In this document: one piece after another, positions 13,637 to 25,470 of the stretch | Numbering within the stretch: the stretch's first letter is position 1 | How the letters are laid out: each line of letters opens with the position of its first letter | Assembly (NCBI GenBank): GCA_947561585.1 | Contig: CANNZV010001166.1 | Span: 186,001-250,000 of the forward strand | Reading direction: 5' to 3' | From: Caprella mutica | Lineage: Eukaryota > Arthropoda > Malacostraca > Amphipoda > Caprellidae | Length of the DNA: 64,000 nucleotides | Notes under the pieces: model-generated | Told to the model about the DNA's origin: nothing | Database searches by the model: none | What the model saw: only the letters and a program-made list of their open reading frames with translations | Translations under genes and position numbers: made by a program

Positions 13637-13989
13637 GAGTCTTTCACCAGACTTTTTGCTAAGCTCCTCCTACTTTTTCCACGAGAATATAAGAAAAAAC
13701 GATATGATAATAATTTATTTTAGTTGGTATCCATGATGCCTCCATGTATCATGGATACCAACTAAAATATATAATTATTATATCGTTTTAATATAATAAC
13801 AATAATATAATAATAAGTTTATTAGAAAATAAAAGGTTACTATCAAGGAGTAGGGATACGAATATAAAAAAAGAAAAGAAAAATAAGCCAACTGGTAGTC
13901 TAATAGACTAATGTGGAAACAAATATATTTCTTATATTCCCGTGGAAAAAGTAGGAGGAGCATAGCAAAAAGTCTGGTGGAAAGACTTA
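13637..13989. mobile_element. Foldback (inverted-repeat) element 2
   Basis: The left arm begins GAGTCTTTCACCAGACTTTT and its reverse complement closes the element near 13989 (AAAAGTCTGGTGGAAAGACTT-like). The arms also share ctcctcctactttttccacg and the centre TTGGTATCCATGATGCC / ggtatcATGGATACCAA around 13722-13763. The right arm carries about 110 bp of extra AT-rich sequence. The centre is the same GGTATCCATGAT motif found in the foldback at 12586-12799. Short open frames here on both strands are artefacts of the element. Confidence 0.7.
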
Positions 13990-14709
13990 GAAAACCCTAC
14001 GTGTGTACGGCCCTTTAAATATTCTCCAGGGTAATACTAATGCTCTTCTTATTACTAATTCGTAGCTGTCGCAACCTGCGAAGAAAAATCCATTTTTTGT
14101 CACAGTTATTCAAAAGACTTCAAAACGAAGCAGTGGGCTAATTAAGAAGCGCCATCTCGAGGACATGGTGAATAGCTATGCCTTCTATTGAGTGGTTATT
14201 ATATTCATTATAGAAGAAAAAAAGACTGGTTAGCATTTAAAATAAGGTAAAATGTTCTCTTTTATTTCTACAGTTATAGTAAATCAAGTTAGCTAATTAT
14301 TGAGGCTTCTTGAGTTTACTAAATCGCATGGAAGATTGAGAGCATGAATCATATGTTCAATTTAATTTAAATTTTATGAATATTGTATCTTGCAATGAAG
14401 TGTCGAAACCTGTAATTTCATTTTTTTTCTTCAATAATTTGTACTTTTCTTCAAAGCTTCCCATCTTAATAGAAAGGTAAAAATAGGCAAAACCAGTGTT
14501 TTTAAATTCCGTAATTCTATTTCGATGTTAACGAATTAACAAAATTTGAAGTGTTATTTAACTATTGGGTTTGTGTGTTCATGCCTCAAGTAGCACTGCA
14601 TTACAATCTACATTTAGCTTATATATGAAAATAGTTTCCATGTACATAATGTACCAACTAACTAACGTAACAACATAGGCAATATTGTGTTGATTGGAGA
14701 GAGTTATCA
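13990..14709. other. Unique DNA, no gene seen
   Basis: Includes slightly GC-richer sequence at 14040-14180 that yields no open reading through in any frame. Confidence 0.55.
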
Positions 14710-14970
14710 GGCAATGTTGTAACTATATTGGCAATGTTGTAACAATATTCGTGATGTTGTAACAATATTGGCAATGTTGTAACAATATTGGCAATGTTGT
14801 AACAATAACCGTGATGTTGTAACAATATTGGCAATGTTGTAACAATATTGGTAATGTTGTAATAATATTCGTGATGTTGTAACAATATCCGTGATGTTGT
14901 AACAATAACCGTGATGTTGTAACAATATTGGCAATGTTGTAACAATATTGGCAATGTTGTAAGAATATTT
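14710..14970. repeat. 20-bp array, second copy of the family
   Basis: About thirteen copies of the 20-bp unit GGCAATGTTGTAACAATATT, with a second variant type starting CGTGATGTTGTAACAATA. The unit is stop-free in three frames of the - strand, because 20 is not a multiple of 3 and the frame rotates. That explains three overlapping ~100-codon frames there. Confidence 0.95.
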
Positions 14971-16920
14971 GTGACAATATGTTACTTGTCTCATCGTAAC
15001 TATAGATTGTTTCATAGGGCAAGTATTGAAATAGAAGAAAAACCTAATAAGCATTTAGAAATATCTAAAATTAAATATTTTGTACCTGTTTGTTGTCTAT
15101 GGAATATGTAGAGGAGATATAATGGGGCATATTTGTAGTAACTTCACCTATGCTGTATGGTACTGTTCTTGTGGAGTAGCCATTTATTCATATGTCCTTT
15201 TAAGGTACTGAATAACATTTACTCTTCAAGGAAAGACTTTCACAGATTTATTTACTTTATATATGTGCCAAGATATACTTCTATAGTCCAATGTGTTTAT
15301 TTGTTTCTAAATGAAGCTTGTTTCGTAACCGTTTGCTACATTCACTATCCTCGCTTCCGATTGTGTTGCCAAATAAATACATCGTACTGTTACAAAAATC
15401 TCTGCAGTGCAAGATAAAGAAAACTGTTTTTTCGGCAAGGAATGGCGTTATAAAAATTGGTTTAAGGAGAAACTTAAGTATAGCACAAAACGTGGCACTG
15501 ATTTGGTCTGCGTTTCAGTAGCTCCACTGTATAAATATTTATAGATACAAATCTATAGAATATTTTAGAGAAGAGCCTAATAAACCTCGTTACGAAGTTT
15601 CAACTGTTCAATTGGAATTCAGACGCAAGAAGTTTGTTCCATTCAAATGACTTGGGATTGTGGGCGAAATCTCCACGACAAGAAATTTAACGAAAACCGA
15701 TATCCGCTCTGGTAATTATATTCAACCCAGACCTTTGAACAGTCACTGCACAGTCTCTCTCAGTCCTTACTATGGACTGGTGACTGTTAACACTTGCAAC
15801 TGACTATTCTGTCAATACTAACAGAAGGAACAATTGCCAAAAATAATCAACATGAATAAATCTCATCATAATTACTTTACCGTTGTAAATTTAACTACGG
15901 AAATCCATTGCTATTTAGAAACGTTACGAACATTATCAGGTAAAAGATAGATATTGATAACGTTATTTGCCAGAGGGGATTGCTTCCCTCTTTAAAAGTA
16001 CCTCTAAAATTCCTCTGTTATTCTTAATTAGTTCTGCCCAAAGCAATGAGAGGAGTATGCGACAGGTGGTACTTTAGAGTGGTGGTGAGGGGGAGTTTTT
16101 AGAGCTAGAGGGAACTCTTATAAGCTTGGCTAGTAATGGTTCTACAGAAGAACTCCTCTATAGTGAACTCCTCTACAGAAGAACTCCTCTATAGTAAATG
16201 AGTTAGTGCCATAAAATAGTCTTTAGTTTTCTAAAACTGATGACAATTCATCGCAAACCAGCGAAAGTTATCTCACTATTCAGGCAACATCCTAACTCAA
16301 TCACTATAAAGGAGCTCTACTGCACACTGTATCTATAACTCTACATCATATCTAAGATCATAGTGCTACTAGTTCTTTATGTCATCATATAAGGCAACTT
16401 GAATTATAAAGTAAAACTATTCATATAAATGCTAGAACACAACACCATGTGCGACAAAAATAATAGACATTTATAAGAATCATGTATTCACACTTCAGTA
16501 ACACACACATTGATGATGTATTCAGTGAATAATACAGTGCATGATAAAATACAGTGAGTGATATTATACAGTGATATTATACAGTAATATAGCAAAAACA
16601 AAGCTAACTTTATTTTATTTCTAGGTATTTCAGATAATATATTTTTGTATTTAATTTCAATCTTTGCTCCTTTCTCTTATACCTACCTCTGATGTACGAA
16701 CGAAATAACTTTCCCAAAACTCGGTCACCGAAGTTAGTTTTGGTGTGTTCCTAAATATATTTTCTTACCCTTGGAATACAATCGTAGAGTTCCTCATTTC
16801 AAACTTTATTGACTTCCTTAATATTTTTTAGATATTAATTCGTTTGGGTTAAAATACTCTCAACACTTTCATATTTTATTTATTATATTGAATATATTCG
16901 TATATATGTTAAAATTAAAT
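14971..16920. other. Unique DNA, no supported gene
   Basis: Open frames at 15157-15417 and 15318-15521 (+) were read and not recognised; neither has a convincing splice context. At 16140-16200 there is a short repeat of 'gaactcctctatagt' type resembling sequence at 34860-34890. AT-rich throughout. Confidence 0.5.
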
Positions 16921-16945
16921 ATAAATATATATATATATATATATG
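16921..16945. repeat. AT dinucleotide microsatellite
   Basis: An uninterrupted (AT)n tract of about 20 bp within an AT-rich stretch, about 130 bp before the 42-bp array region. Confidence 0.9.
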
Positions 16946-17077
16946 ACGAGGTTTGCTAAAATGAAACAGTATGTTTTTTGAAGAGTTCACTATTAATTGA
17001 ATAATGAACATTAAGTGTGTTATGGTATACAGAGTCTGGAAGCATCGTATCTACAAAGAGAAGATTTGCATGGTAGG

Positions 17078-18990
17078 GAAGTAACTCCACCTTCATACAG
17101 TCTAGTAAGGATGGTACAAGAAGTAACTCCACCTTCATACAGTCTAGGAAGGATGGTACAAGAAGTAACTCCACCTTCATACAGTCTAGTAAGGATGGTA
17201 CAAGAAGTAACTCCACCTTCATACAGTCTAGTAAGGATGGTACAAGAAGTAACTCAACCTTCATACAGTCTAGTAAGGATGGTACAAGAAGTAACTCCTC
17301 CTTCACACAGTCTAGTAAGGATGGTACAAGAAGTAATTCCACCTTCACACAGTCTAGTAAGGATGGTACAAGAAGTAACTCCACCTTCATACAGTCTAGT
17401 AAGGATAGTACAAGAAGTAACTCCACCTTCATACAGTCTAGTAAGGATGGTACAAGAAGTAACTCCACCTTCATACAGTCTAGTAAGGATGGTACAAGAA
17501 GTAACTCCACCTTCATACAGTTTAGTAAGGATGGTACAAGAAGTTCATCTCCACCTTCATACAGTCTAGTAAGGATGGTACAAGAATTAACTCCACCTTC
17601 ATACAGTCTAGTAAGGATGGTACAAGAAGTAACTCCACCTTCATACAGTCTAGTAAGGATGGTACAAGAAGTAACTCCACCTTCATACAGTCTAGTAAGG
17701 ATGGTACAAGAAGTAACTCCACCTTCATACAGTTTAGTAAGGATGGTACAAGAAGTTCATCTCCACCTTCATACAGTCTAGTAAGGATGGTACAAGAAGT
17801 AACTCCACCTTCATACAGTCTAGTAAGGATGGTACAAGAAGTAACTCCACCTTCATACAGTCTAGTAAGGATGGTACATGAAGTAACTCCACCTTCATAC
17901 AGTTTAGTAAGGATGGTACAAGAAGTTCATCTCCACCTTCATACAGTCTAGTAAGGATGGTACAAGAAGTTCATCTCCACCTTCATACAGTCTAGTAAGG
18001 ATGGTACAAGAAGTAACTCCACCTTCATACAGTCTAGTAAGGATGGTACAAGAAGTAACTCCACCTTCATACAGTCTAGTAAGTATGGTACAAGAAGTAA
18101 CTCCACCTTCATACAGTCTAGTAAGGATGGTACAAGAAGTAACTCCACCTTCACACAGTCTAGTAAGGATGGTACAAGAAGTAACTCCACCTTCACACAG
18201 TCTAGTAAGGATGGTACAAGAAGTAACTTCACCTTCATACAGTCTAGTAAGGATAGTACAAGAAGTAACTCCACCTTCATACAGTCTAGTAAGGATGGTA
18301 CAAGAAGTAACTCCACCTTCATACAGTCTAGTAAGGATGGTACAAGAAGTAACTCCACCTTCATACAGTTTAGTAAGGATGGTACAAGAAGTTCATCTCC
18401 ACCTTCATACAGTCTAGTAAGGATGGTACAAGAAGTAACTCCACCTTCATACAGTCTAGTAAGTATGGTACAAGAAGTAACTCCACCTTCATACAGTCTA
18501 GTAAGGATGGTACAAGAAGTAACTCCACCTTCACACAGTCTAGTAAGGATGGTACAAGAAGTAACTCCACCTTCACACAGTCTAGTAAGGATGGTACAAG
18601 AAGTAACTCCACCTTCATACAGTCTAGTAAGGATAGTACAAGAAGTAACTCCACCTTCATACAGTCTAGTAAGGATGGTACAAGAAGTAACTCCACCTTC
18701 ATACAGTCTAGTAAGGATGGTACAAGAAGTAACTCCACCTTCATACAGTTTAGTAAGGATGGTACAAGAAGTTCATCTCCACCTTCATACAGTCTAGTAA
18801 GGATGGTACAAGAAGTAACTCCACCTTCATACAGTCTAGTAAGGATGGTACAAGAAGTAACTCCACCTTCATACAGTCTAGTAAGGATGGTACAATAAGT
18901 AACTCCACCTTCATACAGTTTAGTAAGGATGGTACAAGAAGTTCATCTCCACCTTCTTACAGTCTAGTAAGGATGGTACAAGAAGTTCAT
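17078..18990. repeat. 42-bp minisatellite with 44-bp variant, ~45 copies
   Basis: The main unit is 42 bp (AAGTAACTCCACCTTCATAC plus agtctagtaaggatggtacaag). A 44-bp variant has AAGTTCATCTCC in place of AAGTAACTCC and occurs at intervals. A 380-bp higher-order period (eight 42-mers plus one 44-mer) is visible: paired 'cttcacacag' variants at 18150 recur at 18530. The 42-bp unit is stop-free in one frame of each strand, giving mirrored open frames that break at each 44-bp unit. This pattern argues against coding. Confidence 0.96.
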
Positions 18991-19009
18991 GTCAACCGGA
19001 ACAAAGAGG

Positions 19010-19450
19010 ACATCAGCAATGTTTTGAATCCAGAATTCAGAACCCATCATCGAATATTTCAAAGATAGTCCCAAGACTTTTTCTTGACATTCTGACAATA
19101 TCTTCAATATTTGTTATGGATAAGTTCAGCGAATTTTGAAGAAATATAAATTCCACCCCTTCTAACTCAAAATTATCCAAGAACTTAACGCAAATGACTG
19201 TGCAGTAAGAACGGCATTTGCTGGAGAAATATTAGACAAGATTTCTCATTCCCAAAATTACCTTCAGTGTTTTCTAGCTCCTATATGGTGATAATTAACG
19301 CGATTTATTCCAGTCTGACTTTGGTTTGCTGTTTCGATTTGACCAGCCTAAGACATTTCTTTCTTTTTGCAATATGGAGCTCCACCTCATTGGTCATGAA
19401 CTGTCAAACAGTGGATGAATGAAAAGTTTCCAAACAGGTGGAACTTCTAC
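19010..19450 (+). pseudogene. Decayed mariner/IS630-type transposase fragment
   Basis: Read in shifting frames with stops, this stretch shows ordered pieces of a DDE transposase: SPKTFS near the helix-turn-helix end, VQRILKKYKFHPF, then IQELNANDCAVRTAFAGEIL (19176-19235), and after a deletion QYGAPPHW...TVKQWMNEKFPNRW (about 19369-19440). The last piece corresponds to the second catalytic Asp region in this family. The aspartate position itself is replaced (QYGA where QDGA is usual). Several frameshifts and internal stops make it clearly dead. It begins at the end of the 42-bp minisatellite. No terminal inverted repeats were found. Confidence 0.7.
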
Positions 19451-21285
19451 TGTTTAGTGCACAAACTGTACCATGAATAATTTGCATACAAAATTACTCT
19501 GCATGTTGAAAGAACAAAACAAAAATGAGTTCAAGCAAAAAACCCTCGGGGTTCGATGGAATCCCAGGTCAAGAACCAGTGTTCTAAGAGTATTTATGGA
19601 TATTAAACATTATCACTCTCAACCAAGGGATAAGTTGATGTCATTTGCTGAACCAATCTTGCATAACACTAAATATTTTATGGCACTTTTCCTTTTCTTC
19701 TAAACCTGTCTAAATTTAATCATACATATAATGACCGTCAAGCTGAAATACAATGTAAATCAAAATCTGAATAATAAAATTCTATAGTGTTGAGATTGTC
19801 TTATAACCAACAGAATGCAAATCGATATAATATTAAAGAAGTTATTAGAGTTTAGATTGTGGAACTCTACGATGTTTCACCCTGCATTTTGGTGCTCTTA
19901 TTTAAAAATAGATAACTTGTAGATATAGAATTTTAATGAATATGCATGTATGTATTTACATGAACATTATAATAAAGCAATTGAAAGCAATTGAATTTAC
20001 CTCTTACAGTCTAACGTAATAGGACAGACCGTTCAAACAGCAGGACATTGTTTTGCAAACTGTGGCTATCATTTAAAAGATATTATTTTATTAGCCAAAT
20101 AATTAAGAAATTCTCAAACTTTCTTTTATCCACCACGAATTTTGTCTCAATGTTCTTGGTTTATTAGTTTTTATTTTATCAAGAAATGAAATGCCTCAGC
20201 TGCTTTAAATCAAACGGTATAAGTTATTTCATACGACCAGTGTAAGTTATTTTTGTTCACACTCTATCCCTATAGAATACTTTAGAGCAAATTACCATAT
20301 TTCATCTCTACTAAGTATGACGCCTATGGACTCTTAGTTCCACTCCATTGATTTTCTTTGGTAACTTTGCAAACAAATCCTTAGCAATCCTACACCCACC
20401 TTAATACATTAGATTCTAAAGTTAGCGCAGACTTTTCTGAAAGGCTTACTGAGCATTGAGCTATGGTTAGAAAAGGGCCTGAGACATGGGATATCGTTCC
20501 ATATTTCTAGTTAGTACTGGCTTCATACGAATCATAATAATTATCTATATAGCCGTTAAAATCATCAAGGATTGTTATTAATAATAAAGAATACCAGAGA
20601 AAGATGTTTAATTTTACGTTACATAATTTTCTAATTTCGCATCATTTTTAATCTTACTCATTTTCTTATTGTATCCATAAACAGTTCAAAATATCTACGT
20701 GCATGAATATCATTAAATATTTTAAATTGAACCTTGGAAATAATAAACTGAGATGGGGATAATTATTGCAACTTTTACCTAACAATATTTCTTCGTGTAT
20801 TTATAATAGAAATTGTAGCAATAAAACAGATAATGGAGTTACATATTGTAGTATATATCATTTTGTTACTAGCAGATTAATATTTGTGTACCTATTAATT
20901 GTAAGTCTTTACGAAGCATTAATTACATTCCTCCCCTAACTTATAAGCATTCATTAATGATGTAAAATAATGAAATGATATGAAATATAACCCTCCCCTT
21001 GCAGTGAGGTTTGATAGTGATAAAATGTTTACTCTGAGTTATGTATAATAAATGTGTTATCACTATAGTGATGCTTTTAATCTATGCTCTTAATCTCTGA
21101 ACAATTTAACTTATAAATTTTGTCTGGTAACCACCAAACCATTTTTTTAATCAGTTTTATTTGAAGCAATGACAGAAATGAGTTCCAGTTTAATATGCGA
21201 TGGAATTTTCCGCGGGGAATTTTCCTAGAGCCGAAATGTATCCATGAATGACAAAAATAAATGAGGGAACTGATGGAAAAAGATA
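19451..21285. other. Unique AT-rich DNA, no gene seen
   Basis: The open frame at 19473-19703 (+) follows the transposase fragment and is not recognised. The remainder has no coding character. Confidence 0.55.
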
Positions 21286-21401
21286 TGACATGTATGAAAT
21301 TATAGATGGAAATAGATATGACATGTATTCATGTATGAAATTATAGATGGAAATAGATATGACATGTATTCATGTATGAAATTATAGATGGAAATAGATA
21401 T
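21286..21401. repeat. 41-bp direct repeat, ~3 copies
   Basis: About three copies of a 41-bp unit (GACATGTATTCATGTATGAA plus attatagatggaaatagatat); the first copy lacks eight bases. It lies just upstream of the 23-bp array. Confidence 0.9.
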
Positions 21402-21463
21402 GTATGATAATTTATGTGTAATAATAGCTATGTGTGATGTATTGATTGCATCTGGTATGTGTA

Positions 21464-22729
21464 CTTCACACAGCACTGCACTTCATCCTCACACAGCGCT
21501 GCACTTCATCTTCACACAGCACTGCACTTCATCTTCACACAGCACTGCACTTCATCTTCACACAGCACTGCACTTCATCCTCACACAGCACTGCACTTCA
21601 TCTTCACACAGCACTGCACTTCATCTTCACACAGCACTGCACTTCATCTTCACACAGCACTGCACTTCATCTTCACACAGCACTGCACTTCATCTTCACA
21701 CTGCACTTCATCTTCACACAGCACTGCACTTCATCTTCACACAGCACTGCACTTCATCTTCACACAGCACTGCACTTCATCTTCACACAGCACTGCACTT
21801 CATTTTCACACAGCACTGCACTTCATCTTCACACTGCACTTCATCTTCACACAGCACTGCACTTCATCTTCACACTGCACTTCATCTTCACACTGCACTT
21901 CATCTTCACACAGCACTGCACTTCATCTTCACACAGCACTGCACTTCATCTTCACATAGCACTGCACTTCATCTTCATACAGCACTGCACTTCATCCTCA
22001 CACAGCACTGCACTTCATCTTCACATAGCACTGCACTTCATCTTCACACAGCACTGCACTTCATCTTCACACAGCACTGCACTTCATCTTCACACAGCAC
22101 TGCACTTCATCTTCACACAGCACTGCACTTCATCTTCACACAGCACTGCACTTCATCTTCACACAGCACTGCACTTCATCTTCACACTGCACTTCATCTT
22201 CACACAGCACTGCACTTCATCTTCACACAGCACTGCACTTCATCTTCACACAGCACTGCACTTCATCTTCACACAGCACTGCACTTCATCTTCACACAGC
22301 ACTGCACTTCATCTTCACACTGCACTTCATCTTCACACAGCACTGCACTTCATCTTCACACAGCACTGCACTTCATCTTCACATAGCACTGCACTTCATC
22401 TTCACACAGCACTGCACTTCATCCTCACACAGCACTGCACTTCATCTTCACATAGCACTGCACTTCACCTTCACACAGCACTGCACTTCATCTTCACACA
22501 GCACTGCACTTCATCTTCACACAGCACTGCACTTCATCTTCACACAGCACTGCACTTCATCTTCACACTGCACTTCATCTTCACACAGCACTTCATCTTC
22601 ACACAGCACTGCACTTCATCTTCACGCAGCACTGCACTTCATCCTCACGCAGCACTGCACTTCATCCTCACGCAGCACTGCACTTCATCCTCACGCAGCA
22701 CTGCACTTCATCTTCACGCTCCACTTCAC
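21464..22729. repeat. 23-bp minisatellite with 18-bp deletion variants, ~55 copies
   Basis: The unit CACAGCACTGCACTTCATCT plus tca is 23 bp. Copies lacking five bases (cttcacactgcacttcat, 18 bp) are interspersed, and the last units carry cacgc instead of cacac. The 23-bp unit rotates the frame and has no stop in any + frame, so all three + frames stay open for long stretches (up to 441 codons). That alone shows the open frames are composition artefacts. Confidence 0.97.
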
Positions 22730-22792
22730 ATCGTCTCATCTTCAAGTGCTTCTGAAGTCAGTAACTCGTAATGCCAATATTTGAACCTTCTG

Positions 22793-23478
22793 ATGGTGGA
22801 TAGATGAGAGTAAAGCTTTACTGGTGAGTAGATGAGAGTAAAGCTTTACTGGTGAGTAGATGAGAGTAAAGCTTTACTGGTGAGTAGATGAGAGTAAAGC
22901 TTTACTGGTGAGTAGATGAGAGTAAAGCTTTACTGGTGAGTAGATGAGAGTTAAGCTTTACTGGTGAGTAGATGAGAGTAAAGCTTTACTGGTAAGTAGA
23001 TGAGAGTAAAGCTTTACTGGTGAGTAGATGAGAGTAAAGCTTTACTGGTGAGTAGATGAGAGTAAAGCTTTACTGGTGAGTAGATGAGAGTAAAGCTTTA
23101 CTGGTGAGTAGATGAGAGTAAAGCTTTACTGGTGAGTAGATGAGAGTAAGCTTTACTGGTGGATAGATGAGAGTAAGATTTACTGGTGGATAGATGAGAG
23201 TAAGATTTACTGGTGGATAGATGAGAGTAAGCTTTACTGGTGGATAGATGAGAGTAAGATTTACTGGTGGATAGATGAGAGTAAGATTTACTGGTGGATA
23301 GATGAGAGTAAGATTTACTGGTGGATAGATGAGAGTAAGATTTACTGGTGGATAGATGAGAGTAAGCTTTACTGGTGGATAGATGAGAGTAAGATTTACT
23401 GGTGGATAGATGAGAGTAAGATTTACTGGTGGATAGATGAGAGTAAGATTTACTGGTGGATAGATGAGAGTAAGATTT
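22793..23478. repeat. Two-phase 28/27-bp minisatellite
   Basis: The first half (to about 23150) has a 28-bp unit, GATGAGAGTAAAGCTTTACT plus ggtgagta, about 12 copies. The second half has a 27-bp relative with aagattt or aagcttt and ggtggata, about 12 copies. AGTAAAGCTTTACT is a 14-bp perfect palindrome in every unit of the first half, and is lost in the second. One array evidently gave rise to the other. Confidence 0.96.
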
Positions 23479-24510
23479 GCAGTATTTATGCTTTAGTAGA
23501 ACCTTTCTTGCTTTTTAGTTTCATTTTCAGTATACACAAAATGATTTAAAAAAATGCAAATCTGTTTTTGGATGATAATATTTTCCGAATTATTAAAGCC
23601 ACTATTCAATATTTTGTTGGATATGAAAGATAGTATTTTTCTCTATTAAGTGATGAATCCATTATAATTCGTGACTACAAATAATGGTGTGACACAAATT
23701 CCAAATAAAGTTGATAATAGATCTAATCCAGCTAAAAGGTATCTGAATGATTAGGAAACTGATTGTAGTTGCTATTAATAAAACTTGTGAATTTGTGTGA
23801 GGTGTGCAAAACCTGTGAAGATAAGGAAACGACTTGTAAAAACTGTGAATTTGTGTGAACTTTGTAAGAAACTTATAAAGATAAAAAGAAAACTTGTAAA
23901 AATCTGTGAAGATGGAGCTCTTGTCCATCATTATCATTGGTGATCGCCTCAGTGAAGTGTTCAATAATTGTGTGATGAGACTTGGACATGGTACTGAGTG
24001 GCCCTCAGACGCCTTCCTTGGGGGTTATACAAAGATGTTTGCCAGAGCTCCACACAATCTTGATGTCAGAAGAACAAAAAATAAATCCAGAATTTAAAGT
24101 AAATAAGAAAAAATCGACTAATTACCAGCAGATCTGTAATGCTCTGAGAACACGAGCAGAATTGAACAGATATTGTGAAAAGACTAAATATTGAATGAAA
24201 TGTTTGTCAACTTGTTAGCGAGATAATTCTTATTTATTTTATTATTTTAAAGGAAAACAGGATAGAGATTTGTCATATGCACGAACATATAAATAGTGAC
24301 TTTTATCGTTAGGAAAATGTTTTCATCCACAAATTCGGTTGTATTTTTGTTATACATATTTTAAAATGATTTAATTTTATACCTATATTATGTTTTCTTT
24401 GGAACTAAAGCTAACATTGAAAAGAAGAAAGTTTTCGTTTTTAATTGGAAGAAAATCTTGTTTGTATGATTCTACATTTTTTTCTGTAATTTCTTGCTAT
24501 TTGTAATCGT
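23479..24510. other. Unique DNA with a short unrecognised open stretch
   Basis: At 23780-23905 a roughly 65-bp segment (tgtgaatttgtgtga... cttgtaaaaa) is duplicated imperfectly. At 23906-24194 two overlapping + frames show a GC-richer stretch that ends ...NYQQICNALRTRAELNRYCE before a stop. It could be a decayed exon or retrogene, but I recognise no family and see no intact start. The rest is AT-rich and empty. Confidence 0.4.
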
Positions 24511-24857
24511 GGACCAACAATTGGCCACAATAATTGGGCCTAAGACTATCGGGCCCAGGAAATTGGGACCCAAGAATATTGGGCTCAGAACAATTGTGTC
24601 CAGTTGAGTTGGGCCCCAAGTAAATAGGGCTTATGAATAGTTGGAACACAATGAAGAAGAGTTACTTATATTCTGTATTTTATTGTGAAAGAGTATAGAT
24701 TGCCCGAATCTATACTCTTAATGTAAGGACACATTGAGTTATAAATAAATAAATAAATAAAACTTTGTTTTAACAATGGCAATTTTCTTCAATTAAAAGG
24801 TCCCCTCGTATCAATTTTTTTATTTGTTTTAATCAAAGATGCTTATGTTTTTTTATT

Positions 24858-25235
24858 ATTATTATTGCTGCAATTCCCATGAAATTTGATAGTATCTCTT
24901 TTATTTTATATTTTTTGAAGATTTTTATAATTCTATATGTTAATTTTCAGTCCAAAAAAATGAACACCATTTGTTCTGAGTGTCAGCAAAGTGGGTGGTA
25001 TAATCAATCTAATATTAAATATTTTTATGATGGTATAAGATCCTTGAAACTTACTTTAGAAACGTTTATATACTTCAGTAAATCATCTACAACCCAAACG
25101 AAGGCTGAGCATGCATTATTTGTTTATAGAATTCAAATGGAAAATAAAAAAATACGAGTTTTCAATCCTTTTCTTCAGCATTATATTAGTATTTCGTACA
25201 AAAATATTGTTTTTCTCGCCCTCATTGGTAAGTGA
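24858..25235 (+). pseudogene. Peptide-coding dispersed repeat, copy 1
   Basis: An acceptor-like ttttcag at 24944-24950 precedes a 95-codon open stretch reading MNTICSECQQSGWYNQ ... IKYFYDGIRSLKLTLETFIY ... AEHALFVYRIQMENKKIRVF, ending at a stop near 25233. The enclosing open frame starts at 24879. A homologous but decayed copy lies at 37530-37915 with the same order of motifs, including the upstream ttttcag. Conservation of residues such as TIC, IKY, KLT-ETF-YF and AE-ALFVY-IQ hints that an ancestral protein-coding unit was dispersed. The family is not recognised. It could be an exon of a mobile element or a captured host exon. Confidence 0.4.
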
Positions 25236-25470
25236 GGACTGAGTAGCTTTCTTGCATCTATGAGCTTGTCACCGACTATTAGTAGGTTACTTGGTTCGTG
25301 AAGCCACTTTCCTTTCCTACTGCTTCTTCCACTCCATTGTACTTACATTTCTTTTTGACCTCAGCGTTATGGTCTTTGGTTCCAAAACAGATGTTAAATC
25401 CTACTAAATTATTTATTTTCTATTCTCTATGCGGTTAAAAGTTAACAAATAAATATACCGTAATAAAGCA
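25236..25470. repeat. Non-coding tail of dispersed repeat, copy 1
   Basis: The segment around 25285-25470 (cactttcctttcctactgct ... atgttaaatcctactaaatt) matches 59675-59870 closely, including tactgcttcttccact, a tttgac(c/g)tcagcg motif and the taaatcc tract. It lies just 3' of the peptide-coding segment within element A. Confidence 0.6.

Noticed and set aside
13473..13736. 87-codon + frame
   Set aside because: Overlaps the foldback arm, is AT-driven and hydrophobic, and has no relatives recognised.
23906..24194. Two overlapping + frames of 60-70 codons
   Set aside because: Neither frame alone is convincing and no family was recognised; described only in the regional note.
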